The notes beneath the pieces are model-generated. The model made no database searches, was not told the origin of the DNA, and saw nothing but the letters and a program-made list of their open reading frames with translations. Position numbers and translations under genes: made by a program. 64,000 nucleotides of DNA from Bog-473 sp963770645 (GTDB lineage Bacteria; Actinomycetota; Acidimicrobiia; Acidimicrobiales; RAAP-2), in contig CAVYQL010000004.1 of the NCBI GenBank assembly GCA_963770645.1, positions 1,426,001-1,490,000 on the forward strand, in the 5' to 3' direction. This document shows positions 42,852-51,088 of this stretch, piece by piece. Position 1 is the stretch's first letter; each line of letters begins with the position of its first letter.

Positions 42852-44510
42852 TCACGCGCCACCACCGCTCACGAGTGGGTCGTCGGGCGCCCCGTGGACG
42901 AGGCGGCACCGCCAGGCCGGGTCGGTCTCGGGGTACTCGCGTCGCGAGTGGGCGCCCCGGCTCTCGGTGCGGGCGAGCGCGGAGCTCAACAGCGCGTCGG
43001 CCAGCTGCAAGAGGTTGGCCAGCTCGCCCTCGGCGATCGATCCGGCGCGCGCGCCGAGCACACCTGCGATCTCCTCGACCACGGCGCGCGCGCTGGCGAG
43101 GGACCCGGCGCTGCGCACCACCCCTGCGCCGCGGGTCATGGCGCGCTGCAGCGTGTCGCGTAACTTGGGCACGTCCGCGCCGGGCTGTGGCAGCGGGCCG
43201 AACGGCGGCACGGCGGGGTGGCGGGTGAGCACACGGGCGTCGATGCCGTCGACCGGCTCGGCGCCCAGCACCGCGCGCAGCGCGCCACTGGCCTCGGGCC
43301 CCTGGGCGCCGGCCGAGATGTGCTCGGCCAGGCGCGCCCCGAAGACCATGCCCTCGAGCAAAGAGTTGGAGGCGAGACGGTTGGCCCCGTGCACCCCGGT
43401 GCAGGCCACCTCGCCCACGGCCCAGAGCCCGGGGAGCGCCGTGGCGCCCCACAAGTCGGTGACCACACCGCCCGACAGGTGGTGCGCGGCCGGCGCGATG
43501 GGGAGCCAGTCGCGCTCGGGGTCGAGCCCGATGGAGGACAGCGAGGCGGCGATGGTCGGAAAGCGCGCCGAGAAACGCTCGAGCCCGGTGGCGTCGAGCC
43601 AGAGGTGGTCCACGCCCTGGGCCGCCATGGTGGCGGCCATGGCGCGGCTGACCACGTCGCGTGGCGCCAGCTCGTCGACGAAACGCTCGCCCTCGCGGTC
43701 GCGCAGCAGTGCGCCGTGGCCACGCAGCGCCTCCGACAAAAGGGGGCGCGGCATGGCGGGGTGGTGCAGCGCCGTCGGATGGAACTGGACGAACTCGACG
43801 TCGGCCACCGCGACGCCGGCACGCAGCGCCATGGCGACGCCGTCGCCGGTCGACTCGGGTGGGTTGGTCGTGACCGAGAACAGCTGGCCGGCGCCGCCGG
43901 TCGCCAGCACGACGTGACCGGCCCGCACCTCGACCGGCTCGGTGCCGGCCGGACCCGGTGGCAGGGCGCGCACGCCCACGCAGCGGCCGTCCTCGGTGAG
44001 CAGCTCGAGCGCGAACCAGCCCTCGAGCACCGCGCTGGCCGAGCGGTAGGTGGCGTCGACCAGCGCGCGCTCGACCTCGGCGCCGGTGGCGGCGCCGCCC
44101 GCGTGCACGACGCGCGGCGCCGAATGGCCGCCCTCGCGGGCGAGTGCCAGCGATCCCGTCGCTTCGCGGTCGAACTCGGCACCGAGCGCGATCAGCTCAT
44201 GCACGCGCCCGGGGCCCTCGTCGACCAAGATGCGCACGGCCGCCTCGTCGCAGAGCCCCGCGCCGGCGGCAAGGGTGTCGGCCAGGTGCAGGTCGGTCGA
44301 GTCCTCGTCGCCCCCGAGCACCGCGGCCACGCCGCCTTGGGCCCAGCGCGTTGCCGCCTGCGCCAGCGCGCCCTTGGTCAGGACGCCGAGGGTGAGACCA
44401 GGTCCGCCCGCCGGGACGGGTCCGGCGAGCCTGACCGCGGCGGACAGCCCGGCGACACCGCTGCCCAGGACCAGGACGTCGAAGGGTCCCGGCCGGGCCG
44501 CGTCGGTCAC
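42852..44510 (-). CDS. nadB: L-aspartate oxidase
   Basis: FAD enzyme oxidising L-aspartate to iminoaspartate for NAD synthesis. 552 residues with the FAD loop 'VLGSGVAGLSAAVRLA', the 'REGGHS' segment and the conserved 'GGVVTDLWGATALPGLWAVGEVACTGVHGANRLASNSLLEG'-type region (substrate and FAD contacts). The C-terminal helical domain is complete. It overlaps panD by 4 bases (start GTG/stop TGA) and precedes nadC. Confidence 0.95.
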   Translation of the reverse strand: MTDAARPGPFDVLVLGSGVAGLSAAVRLAGPVPAGGPGLTLGVLTKGALAQAATRWAQGGVAAVLGGDEDSTDLHLADTLAAGAGLCDEAAVRILVDEGPGRVHELIALGAEFDREATGSLALAREGGHSAPRVVHAGGAATGAEVERALVDATYRSASAVLEGWFALELLTEDGRCVGVRALPPGPAGTEPVEVRAGHVVLATGGAGQLFSVTTNPPESTGDGVAMALRAGVAVADVEFVQFHPTALHHPAMPRPLLSEALRGHGALLRDREGERFVDELAPRDVVSRAMAATMAAQGVDHLWLDATGLERFSARFPTIAASLSSIGLDPERDWLPIAPAAHHLSGGVVTDLWGATALPGLWAVGEVACTGVHGANRLASNSLLEGMVFGARLAEHISAGAQGPEASGALRAVLGAEPVDGIDARVLTRHPAVPPFGPLPQPGADVPKLRDTLQRAMTRGAGVVRSAGSLASARAVVEEIAGVLGARAGSIAEGELANLLQLADALLSSALARTESRGAHSRREYPETDPAWRCRLVHGAPDDPLVSGGGA

Positions 44511-44899
44511 GCGGGTTCGGTCAAGGTCAGCTCGGCATCGAGCTGGGCCGACACCTCGTCGATGACGCGGTTGCGTCCGTCGACGTGGACCACGCGCGGC
44601 ACGTAGCTCTCGAGCTCGGCGCGCTCGTAGTCGGCGTAGGTGATGATGATCACCTTGTCGCCCGGCGCCACCAGCCGGGCCGCCGCGCCGTTCAGGCAGA
44701 CCTGGCCGCGCTCACCTTCGATGGCGTAGGTCTCGAAGCGCGCCCCGTTGTCGATGTCGAGCACGGCCACCTGCTCGTAGGGGACGATGTCGGCCAGCGC
44801 CATCAGCTCGGTGTCGATGGACACAGAGCCGACGTAGTGCAGGTTGGCGCCCGTGACGGTGGCGCGGTGGATCTTCGACTTCATCATGCGGCGGCGCAT
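44507..44899 (-). CDS. panD: Aspartate 1-decarboxylase (pyruvoyl enzyme)
   Basis: Makes beta-alanine for pantothenate. The 130-residue proenzyme self-cleaves at Gly-Ser in 'LHYVGSVSID' to give the pyruvoyl group; 'RTVTGANLHYVGS'-type N terminus and 'NGAAARLVAPGDKVIIITYA' match the family. Start ATG 44899 gives the standard distance to the cleavage site; ATG 44887 is possible. It lies 4 bases after panC. Confidence 0.95.
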   Translation of the reverse strand: MRRRMMKSKIHRATVTGANLHYVGSVSIDTELMALADIVPYEQVAVLDIDNGARFETYAIEGERGQVCLNGAAARLVAPGDKVIIITYADYERAELESYVPRVVHVDGRNRVIDEVSAQLDAELTLTEPA

Positions 44900-44903
44900 C
44901 GGC

Positions 44904-45884
44904 TCAACCTGTCCTCTCGAGTTGGCGGGCCACAGAGGCCGTGTCGTATCGGGCCACAGCGGACGCGCCGTCTGCGGATCGTGTGGATGGTGCGGGTGCG
45001 AGGTCTGCGGAGACGTCGTCGGCCCCCTCGAGGGCTGCGCTGTTGTCGATCAGGCGGACGGTCCCGACGCGCGCGGCAATGAGCAGACGGGCCGTGGCAG
45101 GGTCGGCGACGGTGGCCGCCTCGGCCAGCGTGGCGGCGTCGACCACGACCGCATAGTCGAGCTGCACCAGAGGCTCGGCCGCCACGACGGCGCGCATCAC
45201 GTCGGCCAGGGCTGCGCCGGAGCGCTCCCCGGCCGCGACGGCGGCCCGGCCGGCAGCCAGCGCCCTCGACAGCACCGTGCCCGCGGCGCGCTCGGCGGCG
45301 GACAGGCGCACGTTGCGGCTCGAGCGCGCCAGCCCGTCGTGCTCGCGCACGATGGGGCAGCCGACCAGCTCGACCGGCAGCGACAGCTCGCTCACCATGG
45401 CGCGCACCACCGCCAGCTGCTGGAAGTCCTTCAGGCCGAAGTAGGCCCGGCACGGGCCCGCGATGGCGAACAGCTTGGCCACCACCGTCGCCACGCCGTC
45501 GAAGTGCCCCGGGCGCGCCTCGCCCTCCCAGGACTCGCTCACACCGCGCACCGTCACCGTCGTCGACGGCGGCTCGGGCCATGACGGGTACATCTCGGCC
45601 ACGCTCGGCACGAACACGACGTCGACCCCGACCTCCTTGCACACCCCCAGGTCGCGCTCGAGCGTGCGCGGATAGTGCGCGATGTCCTCTGGGTCGCCGA
45701 ATTGCAACGGGTTGACGAAGACGGTCACCACGACGGTGTCGCACTCCGCCCGCGCCCGCGCCATGAGCGAGAGGTGCCCGTCGTGCAGCGCACCCATGGT
45801 CGGCACGAGGCCGACGCAGGCGCCGCGGGTGCGCGCCGCATCGAGCTGCGCGTGGCAGGCGGCGGCGGACTCGACGACTTCCAC
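44904..45884 (-). CDS. panC: Pantoate-beta-alanine ligase
   Basis: Last step of pantothenate synthesis: ATP-dependent amide formation. 326 residues with 'VGLVPTMGALHDGHLSL' (HxGH class I nucleotidyltransferase motif), 'FVNPLQFGDPEDIAHYPRTLERD', 'HFDGVATVVAKLFAI', 'GLKDFQQLAVVRAMV' and 'VREHDGLARSSRNVRLS'. The C-terminal ~40 residues form a variable Ser/Ala/Arg tail. panD follows after 4 bases and the DUF2520 gene is 10 bases upstream. panB is not in the window. Confidence 0.95.
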   Translation of the reverse strand: MEVVESAAACHAQLDAARTRGACVGLVPTMGALHDGHLSLMARARAECDTVVVTVFVNPLQFGDPEDIAHYPRTLERDLGVCKEVGVDVVFVPSVAEMYPSWPEPPSTTVTVRGVSESWEGEARPGHFDGVATVVAKLFAIAGPCRAYFGLKDFQQLAVVRAMVSELSLPVELVGCPIVREHDGLARSSRNVRLSAAERAAGTVLSRALAAGRAAVAAGERSGAALADVMRAVVAAEPLVQLDYAVVVDAATLAEAATVADPATARLLIAARVGTVRLIDNSAALEGADDVSADLAPAPSTRSADGASAVARYDTASVARQLERTG

Positions 45885-45894
45885 GACCTCGCCC

Positions 45895-46662
45895 TCAGAC
45901 CGTCGCCGGCACGGCCGGCACCGTCTCGTCGGTCGTCGCCCTCTGGCCGCCGTCGCTGGTCGCCAGCCGCGTCGCCAGGGCCGCGCCCGCCTGGTAGGCG
46001 CTGCGCTCGTCCTCGGGCAGCGCGTCGAGGTGGCGGCTGAGGGTGGCCCAGTCGCCCCGGCGCGCCGGACCGGTCAACGCGGCGCGTGCACCCAGCGAGG
46101 CCACGTCGTCGACGGCGGCCCGGGTCAGCGGCAAGAAGGACTCGAGGTCGAGCCCGACCGAGGCTGCCACGCGCTCGACTTGGCCGAGCAGCGCCACGAC
46201 GTGGTTGGCGGCGATGCAGGCGGCGGCGTGGTAGGCGGCGCGGTTGTCGTCGTCCACTTCGACGAGCCGGCCGCCCAGGCACTCCACCATCTCGCGCGCC
46301 ACCGGCGCGCCGGCCACGGCGAAGGTGACCCCCGAGGCGAGGCGGGCCGCCCCGACCTCCCCGTTGGGCAGCGGGACGAGTGGGTGGACGGCGGCGCGGC
46401 GCGGATGGGGCGCCAGCACATCGAGCCCGAGCGAGCCCGAGAGGTGCACCACCGTCGTGGTGGGCTCGGGGAGGACGGTCGCCGCCACCTCGGCGACGGC
46501 GTCGTCGGGCGTGGCGATCACGAGCACGTCGACGCCACCGGCGGCACCGGCGATGTCGTCGTGGCGCCCGCGAAAGCCGGCGAACGCCCACCCGCGCGCG
46601 GTGAGCGCGGCGGCGAGGGACGTGCCAGCCCGGCCGGGGCCGATGATCCGGATCGAGTGCAT
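45895..46662 (-). CDS. Rossmann-like DUF2520 protein, possible pantoate/folate-pathway dehydrogenase
   Basis: 255 residues: an N-terminal NAD(P)-binding fold ('IRIIGPGRAGTSLAAAL', 'LVIATPDDAVAEVAATVL', 'HLSGSLGLDVLAPHPRRAAVHPL') and a helical C-terminal DUF2520 domain. The architecture is that of 6-phosphogluconate/ketopantoate-reductase-like enzymes. It sits between folK and panC with small gaps, a known neighbourhood for DUF2520 proteins. Since no panE is visible here, reduction of ketopantoate is a sensible guess but is not shown by sequence. Confidence 0.78.
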   Translation of the reverse strand: MHSIRIIGPGRAGTSLAAALTARGWAFAGFRGRHDDIAGAAGGVDVLVIATPDDAVAEVAATVLPEPTTTVVHLSGSLGLDVLAPHPRRAAVHPLVPLPNGEVGAARLASGVTFAVAGAPVAREMVECLGGRLVEVDDDNRAAYHAAACIAANHVVALLGQVERVAASVGLDLESFLPLTRAAVDDVASLGARAALTGPARRGDWATLSRHLDALPEDERSAYQAGAALATRLATSDGGQRATTDETVPAVPATV

Positions 46663-46729
46663 TCGACCTCCTTCGGCGTTCCAGCCCCTTGCGGGTGCCG
46701 TTCGCCTACAGACGATGCGAAAACTTCAC

Positions 46730-47203
46730 CTACAGACTACCCACACGGCTGACTTCCCCACCAGCCGCCCGGAGCTGCCCCGACGTCACCAGATCGGGCG
46801 CGAGGTCAGCCAGGGGCTGGAGGACGAAGCGCCGCTCCCACATGCGGGGGTGCGGCACCGTCAGGTCCGCCTCGTCGACGGTGGTGCCCTCCACCCAGAG
46901 CACGTCGGCATCGAGGGTGCGCGGACCCCATCGCTCGGCCCGCACCCTCTGCGCCGACTCCTCGACGGCACGGCAGCGTTCGAGCAGGCGCCGTGGCGGA
47001 TCGGCGGTCGCCAGCTCGACCACCACGTTGAGGTACGGACCCTGGCCCTCGGGCCCGCCCACCGGCTCGCTCTCGTAGAGCGGCGAGACGGCGACCACGT
47101 CGCCGCCGGCGCGCAGCCCCTCCACGCCGGCGCGCAGGTAGGCGGCACGATCCCCCAGGTTGGAGCCGAGGCCGATGAAGGCGCGCCGGGTGGCGCCGGG
47201 CAT
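46730..47203 (-). CDS. folK: 6-hydroxymethyl-7,8-dihydropterin pyrophosphokinase
   Basis: Transfers pyrophosphate from ATP to the pterin in folate synthesis. 157 residues with 'AFIGLGSNLGDRAAYLRAGVEGL', 'PLYESEPVGGPEGQGPYLNVVVEL' and 'ERWGPRTLDADVLW' with the RTxDxD catalytic motif, and 'VPHPRMWERRFVLQPLADLAP'. Overlaps folB by one base (TGATG-type). There is a 67-base gap to the DUF2520 gene downstream. Confidence 0.95.
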   Translation of the reverse strand: MPGATRRAFIGLGSNLGDRAAYLRAGVEGLRAGGDVVAVSPLYESEPVGGPEGQGPYLNVVVELATADPPRRLLERCRAVEESAQRVRAERWGPRTLDADVLWVEGTTVDEADLTVPHPRMWERRFVLQPLADLAPDLVTSGQLRAAGGEVSRVGSL

Positions 47204-47565
47204 CAGCGGGCGCGCCGCACCCTGACCCCGGTCGAAGCCACGTCGAGCGCCAGCGGGGGGCGGAGCTTGCGCACGGTGACCTCGACGGCGTCGAGCCGCG
47301 GATCGCTGACCAACAGCGCGCTGGCCAGCCGGCCGGCCAGCGCCTCGAGGAGGGCGTACGACCGCCCGCCGACCACCTCGGCCGCGGTCTGGGCCAGTGC
47401 GCCGTAGTCCACCGTGTCGGCCAGGTCGTCGCTCTCCTGGGCGGGGGCCATGTCCAGCCAGGCCACCACGTCCACTGCGAAGGGCTGGGCCCGCTCCCGC
47501 TCCTCGGGCAGGACACCGTGCACCCCGGTCACCCGGAGGTCACGGATCTCGATGCGGTCGGTCAC
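47203..47565 (-). CDS. folB: Dihydroneopterin aldolase
   Basis: Cleaves dihydroneopterin to 6-hydroxymethyl-dihydropterin and glycolaldehyde. 120 residues with 'IEIRDLRVTGVHGVLPEERERAQPF', 'DDLADTVDYGALAQTAAEVVGG' and 'VEVTVRKLRPPL' (catalytic Glu/Lys region). GTG 47565 overlaps the stop of the upstream phosphatase-like gene (GTGA). Confidence 0.94.
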   Translation of the reverse strand: MTDRIEIRDLRVTGVHGVLPEERERAQPFAVDVVAWLDMAPAQESDDLADTVDYGALAQTAAEVVGGRSYALLEALAGRLASALLVSDPRLDAVEVTVRKLRPPLALDVASTGVRVRRAR

Positions 47566-48077
47566 CGCACGCGGCCGCGTGCAGGCATGCCCTCCAGCTC
47601 CGACAGCAACTCGCGTCCGGGCTCGCCCATCGCGTGCCCCACCACGTGCTCGATGAGCGCCACCGCCTGGGGCTGGTTGGTGATGCGCTCGGACCACACG
47701 AGGTATCCCGCCAGTACGCCCATGACCCGGTCGCCCAGCTCGTCTTGGTGCACGAGGATGCGTAGGCCGGCCGCCAGTGACTCGTCGATGTCCTGGTAGC
47801 ACTCGGCCAGCCCCGGGCGGGGGTCCCCGACGCGCTCGAGGGGGTAGTGGGCCCAGGCCAGGCCCTCCTCGTCGTAGGCCGCCAGGTTGTGCGGCGAGGG
47901 CAGCAGCGAGATGATGCGGCCGAAGCCCTGGACACGCAGCCAGATGATCTCTTCCTGGCGCCGCACCCGGCGGTGATTGACCGAGAAACCACCAGGGCGT
48001 TCGCTGGCCGCGAGGTGGTCCTTGATCACCCAGGTGAAATTGCGGGGCGGGATGCCGGCCGCCCACTTGCCCTTCAT
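47562..48077 (-). CDS. Dual-specificity-phosphatase-like protein lacking the catalytic Cys, within the fol operon
   Basis: 171 residues starting 'MKGKWAAGIPPRNFTWVIKDHLAASERPGG', a family I know from actinobacterial fol clusters. The fold resembles dual-specificity phosphatases: 'GFGRIISLLPSPHNLAAY' (first strand) and 'LRILVHQDELGDRVMGVLAGYLV', which sits where the P-loop HC-x5-R should be. The Cys is Gln here, while the Arg is kept, so normal cysteine-phosphatase chemistry is lost. It is coupled on both sides (ATGA with folP, GTGA with folB). No classical dihydroneopterin-triphosphate phosphatase is seen nearby, so a folate-linked role is possible. Confidence 0.72.
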   Translation of the reverse strand: MKGKWAAGIPPRNFTWVIKDHLAASERPGGFSVNHRRVRRQEEIIWLRVQGFGRIISLLPSPHNLAAYDEEGLAWAHYPLERVGDPRPGLAECYQDIDESLAAGLRILVHQDELGDRVMGVLAGYLVWSERITNQPQAVALIEHVVGHAMGEPGRELLSELEGMPARGRVR

Positions 48078-48874
48078 GCGGCTGGACCATACAGCCGGGC
48101 CAGCTGGACCGCGGCCCGCACGTCGTGGGCCCGCACCATCCCTGCACCGGCCACCAGGGCTGCGGCCGCGGTGGCCAACGAGCCCTCCTCCCGCTCCGCC
48201 AGGGGGGCGGGGGCCTCGGCCCCGCCCGGGCCCGCCGCCAACACGCCGAGGAAGCGCTTGCGGCTGGTACCGACCACCACCCCGGCGCACCCTGCGGCGT
48301 CGGCCGTCACCACCAGCTCGCGCAAGTGGTGGAGCAGGGAGAGATTGTGCGCGGTCGTCTTGCCGAAGCCGATGCCGGGGTCGACCCACACCTCGGCCAC
48401 CCCCGCCTCGCGGGCTCGGCGCGCCCGCTCCAGCACGAAGCCGTACACCTCGGCCACCACGTCGTCGTAGCGGGGGTGCTCTTGCATGGTGCGCGGCTCG
48501 CCCTGCATGTGCATCGCCACCCAGCCCGCCCCGGTCGCGGCCGCCACCTCGCAGAGCGTCGCCGAGATGTCATTGAGCAGGCTGGCGCCGGCAGCGATGG
48601 CCGCCCACGCCACGTCGTCTTTGACGGTGTCCACCGAGATCCGCGCGCCTCGCCCGGCGGCCTCTCCGGCCAGAGCCTCGATCACGGGCACCACGCGGGC
48701 CAGCTCCTCGTCGGTGGACACCGGCGCCGCTCCGGGGCGCGACGACTCACCGCCGACGTCGAGGACGTCGGCCCCCTGTGCAAGGAGCGCGTGCCCCCAG
48801 GCGACGGCCGCGTCGGTCGTGGCGTAGAGGCCGCCGTCGGAGAACGAATCAGGCGTGACGTTGAGCACGCCCAT
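48074..48874 (-). CDS. folP: Dihydropteroate synthase
   Basis: Joins hydroxymethyl-dihydropterin pyrophosphate and p-aminobenzoate; the sulfonamide target. 266 residues: 'MGVLNVTPDSFSDGG', 'DVLDVGGESSRPGA', 'ISVDTVKDDVA', 'LLNDISA', 'VAMHMQGEPRTMQ', 'DPGIGFGKTTAHNLSLLHHL' and 'VVGTSRKRFLG'. The ATG at 48874 sits at the usual Met before GVLNVTPDSF; most family members begin a few residues earlier, and the upstream frame has no good start, so the N terminus may be slightly short. 61 bases after folE. Confidence 0.93.
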   Translation of the reverse strand: MGVLNVTPDSFSDGGLYATTDAAVAWGHALLAQGADVLDVGGESSRPGAAPVSTDEELARVVPVIEALAGEAAGRGARISVDTVKDDVAWAAIAAGASLLNDISATLCEVAAATGAGWVAMHMQGEPRTMQEHPRYDDVVAEVYGFVLERARRAREAGVAEVWVDPGIGFGKTTAHNLSLLHHLRELVVTADAAGCAGVVVGTSRKRFLGVLAAGPGGAEAPAPLAEREEGSLATAAAALVAGAGMVRAHDVRAAVQLARLYGPAA

Positions 48875-48935
48875 GACGAGGGGGCGCCCGCGGCCGGCGC
48901 GGGCGGTGCTGCCCGCGCCCGCGTCCCCACGCGGA

Positions 48936-49505
48936 TCAGTGACCCCGGATGAACTGCATGGCCTCGGCCCGGGTGGCCACGTCGGAGCGGAAGAGCCCGC
49001 GCACCGCCGAGGTGACCGTGACCGTGCCCGGCTTCTTCACACCGCGCATGGACATGCACAGATGCTCCGCCTCGATCACGACGAGCACACCGCGCGGCGT
49101 GAGCACCTCGGCGATGGCATCGGCGATCTGCGTGGTCATGCGCTCTTGGACCTGCAGCCGCCGCGCGTAGCCGTCCACCAGGCGCGCCAGCTTGGAGAGG
49201 CCGGTGATGCGACCGTCCTCGGCCGGAATGTAGGCAACGTGAGCCTTGCCGAGAAAGGGCACGAGATGGTGCTCGCACAGGGAGGCGAAAGGGATGTCGC
49301 GCACCATCACCATCTCGTCGTGTTCCGAGGCAAAGGTGACCTTGAGGTGCCGGGCCGGGTCGTCGTGGAGGCCCGAGAACAGCTCTTCGTACATGGCCGC
49401 GACGCGCGTCGGCGTGGCCAGCAATCCCTCGCGCGTCGGGTCATCCCCGATGGCGCTCAGCAGCTCGGCCACGGCGCCCTTGACCCGTTCGACGTCGACA
49501 CTCAC
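48936..49505 (-). CDS. folE: GTP cyclohydrolase I
   Basis: First step of folate synthesis. 189 residues with 'DPTREGLLATPTRVAAMYEELFSGL', the zinc-site 'FASLCEHHLVPFLGKAHVAYIP', 'GLSKLARLVDGYARRLQVQERMTTQIADAI' and 'EAEHLCMSMRGVKKPG', a complete type IA set with the Zn Cys/His ligands. GTG 49505 overlaps the tilS-hpt stop (GTGA). ftsH, often placed between hpt and folE in actinobacteria, is absent here. Confidence 0.96.
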   Translation of the reverse strand: MSVDVERVKGAVAELLSAIGDDPTREGLLATPTRVAAMYEELFSGLHDDPARHLKVTFASEHDEMVMVRDIPFASLCEHHLVPFLGKAHVAYIPAEDGRITGLSKLARLVDGYARRLQVQERMTTQIADAIAEVLTPRGVLVVIEAEHLCMSMRGVKKPGTVTVTSAVRGLFRSDVATRAEAMQFIRGH

Positions 49506-51088
49506 TGGTCCGTCCCCTTGTAGCGGTGCACGCCCCGCAGGTTGCGGTAGCGCTCGGCGATGTCGAGGCCGTAGCCGACGACGAACTCTGCCGGGATGGT
49601 GAAGCCGATGTAGCGCAGGTCGAGATCGACGCGCTGCTCGCCCTCTTTTACCAAGAGGGCGCACACCTCGACGCTCTTGGGCTGGCGCGCGGCGAGGTAA
49701 CGGCGCAGGTAGTTGAGCGTCAGCCCGCTGTCGATGATGTCCTCCACCACCAGGACGTGGCGCCCGTCCAGCTCGGAGTCGAGGTCCTTGACGATGCGGA
49801 CCACGCCCGAGGTCTTGGTGGCGCTGCCATAGGAGGAGACCGCCATGAAGTCCACGTCGACCGGAAGGGCGATGGCGCGGCAGAGGTCGCTCATGAAGAG
49901 CATGGCGCCCTTCAGCACTGCCACGAGGAGGGGCGGCTCGTCGGCGTAGTCAGCGGTGATCTCGGCTCCGAGCTCGGCCACCCGAACCGCCAGGCGGTCG
50001 GCGTCGACCAGCACCGCCCCCACGTCCGGCTCGGCCCAGGCCGGGACGCCCGCTCCGTCCTCGTCGGGGGTCACCGGCGTGACACTACCGGAGCGGCTCG
50101 GCTCCACCCGGAGGCGGCCCCGCGTGCGGCGCAGCCGCCACCCCCCGCTCAGCTCGGTCCCGACGGCGACACCGACGGCCACGCGCACGGCTCGGTCGAC
50201 CTCGGCGTGCGTCGGCGGATGCGTCCGGCCGGTCTCCGCGCGCAACCAACGTCGCAGCGCACGGCGCGCCAAGGGCCGGCTCGCGTCCGCGACCGCACGG
50301 GCGTCGGCGGGATCGGGCAGCGCGTCCGACGCCAACGAGTCGAGCAGCGTCACCTCGTCGCGCAGCACGCCGGCCTGGCGGGCGAGGAGGGGAACCGGAT
50401 CGCGACCCGCGACCTCGGCGCACAGCGGAAGCAGCTCGTGGCGCACGCGGTTGCGCACGAAGGCGGGGTCGTTGTTGCTGGCGTCGCACACCGGGCCCAG
50501 TCCCGCCGCCGTGCACAGGGCGTGGGTCTCGTGGCGGCGCAGTGCCAAGAGCGGGTGGCGCGGGCCGGGCACCATGCCCGCCAGCCCATCGGCGCCGGCT
50601 CCGCGTAACAGGTTGACCAGGATCGTCTCGGCCTGGTCGTCCATGGTGTGCCCCGTCGCCACCCCGGAGGGCAGCACGGCGAAGCGCGCCTCGCGGGCGC
50701 GGGCCTCGAGGTTGGGCCCCGGCGTCACCATCGCCCGGCGGCGCTCGACCCGGGCTCCGACGCGTCCCGCGACGGCAGCGACCACGTCGGCCTCAGCAGC
50801 CGAGCCGGGCCGCAGGCCGTGGTCCACGTGGAAGGCAGTCACCGCACAGCCCGCCGCGCGGGCGAGGACCAAGAGGGCGAGCGAGTCGGCGCCGCCCGAG
50901 ACCGCACAGGCCAGCGGCGTACCCGCGGCCGGGAAGGTGCAGCGGGGCAACAGGCCCCGAGCCAGTGCGCCGAGGGGGTCGGCGGGATCCGAGAGTGCCG
51001 CGAGCGTGGACAAGTCGGACTGCTGGGACGGGTCGGACTGGTCGGACTGGTCGGACTGGTCGGACGCGACGGTGGCGCCCTCAACCAC
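49502..51088 (-). CDS. tilS-hpt: Fused tRNA(Ile)-lysidine synthetase / hypoxanthine phosphoribosyltransferase
   Basis: 528 residues in one frame. The N-terminal part is TilS: PP-loop 'AVSGGADSLALL', 'VDHGLRPGSAAEADVVA', 'ATGHTMDDQAETILVNLLRGAG' and 'NNDPAFVRNRVRHELLP'. The C-terminal ~185 residues are Hpt: 'LVAVLKGAMLFMSDLCR', 'VEDIIDSGLTLNYLRRYL' (PRPP loop) and 'FVVGYGLDIAERYRNLRGV'. Separate genes are normal in actinobacteria, but such fusions are known. An internal GTG before 'TPDEDGAG' or 'LVDADRL' could also start Hpt alone. The first ~20 residues are an Asp-Gln-Ser repeat. Start GTG 51088. Confidence 0.88.
   Translation of the reverse strand: MVEGATVASDQSDQSDQSDPSQQSDLSTLAALSDPADPLGALARGLLPRCTFPAAGTPLACAVSGGADSLALLVLARAAGCAVTAFHVDHGLRPGSAAEADVVAAVAGRVGARVERRRAMVTPGPNLEARAREARFAVLPSGVATGHTMDDQAETILVNLLRGAGADGLAGMVPGPRHPLLALRRHETHALCTAAGLGPVCDASNNDPAFVRNRVRHELLPLCAEVAGRDPVPLLARQAGVLRDEVTLLDSLASDALPDPADARAVADASRPLARRALRRWLRAETGRTHPPTHAEVDRAVRVAVGVAVGTELSGGWRLRRTRGRLRVEPSRSGSVTPVTPDEDGAGVPAWAEPDVGAVLVDADRLAVRVAELGAEITADYADEPPLLVAVLKGAMLFMSDLCRAIALPVDVDFMAVSSYGSATKTSGVVRIVKDLDSELDGRHVLVVEDIIDSGLTLNYLRRYLAARQPKSVEVCALLVKEGEQRVDLDLRYIGFTIPAEFVVGYGLDIAERYRNLRGVHRYKGTDQ
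51018..51065. repeat. Short tandem repeat at the start of tilS-hpt
   Basis: Units GACCAGTCC (minus strand) are repeated three times and continue as degenerate copies, coding for (Ser)-Asp-Gln repeats immediately after the GTG start. It could expand or contract by slippage and alter the N-terminal tail. Confidence 0.75.
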
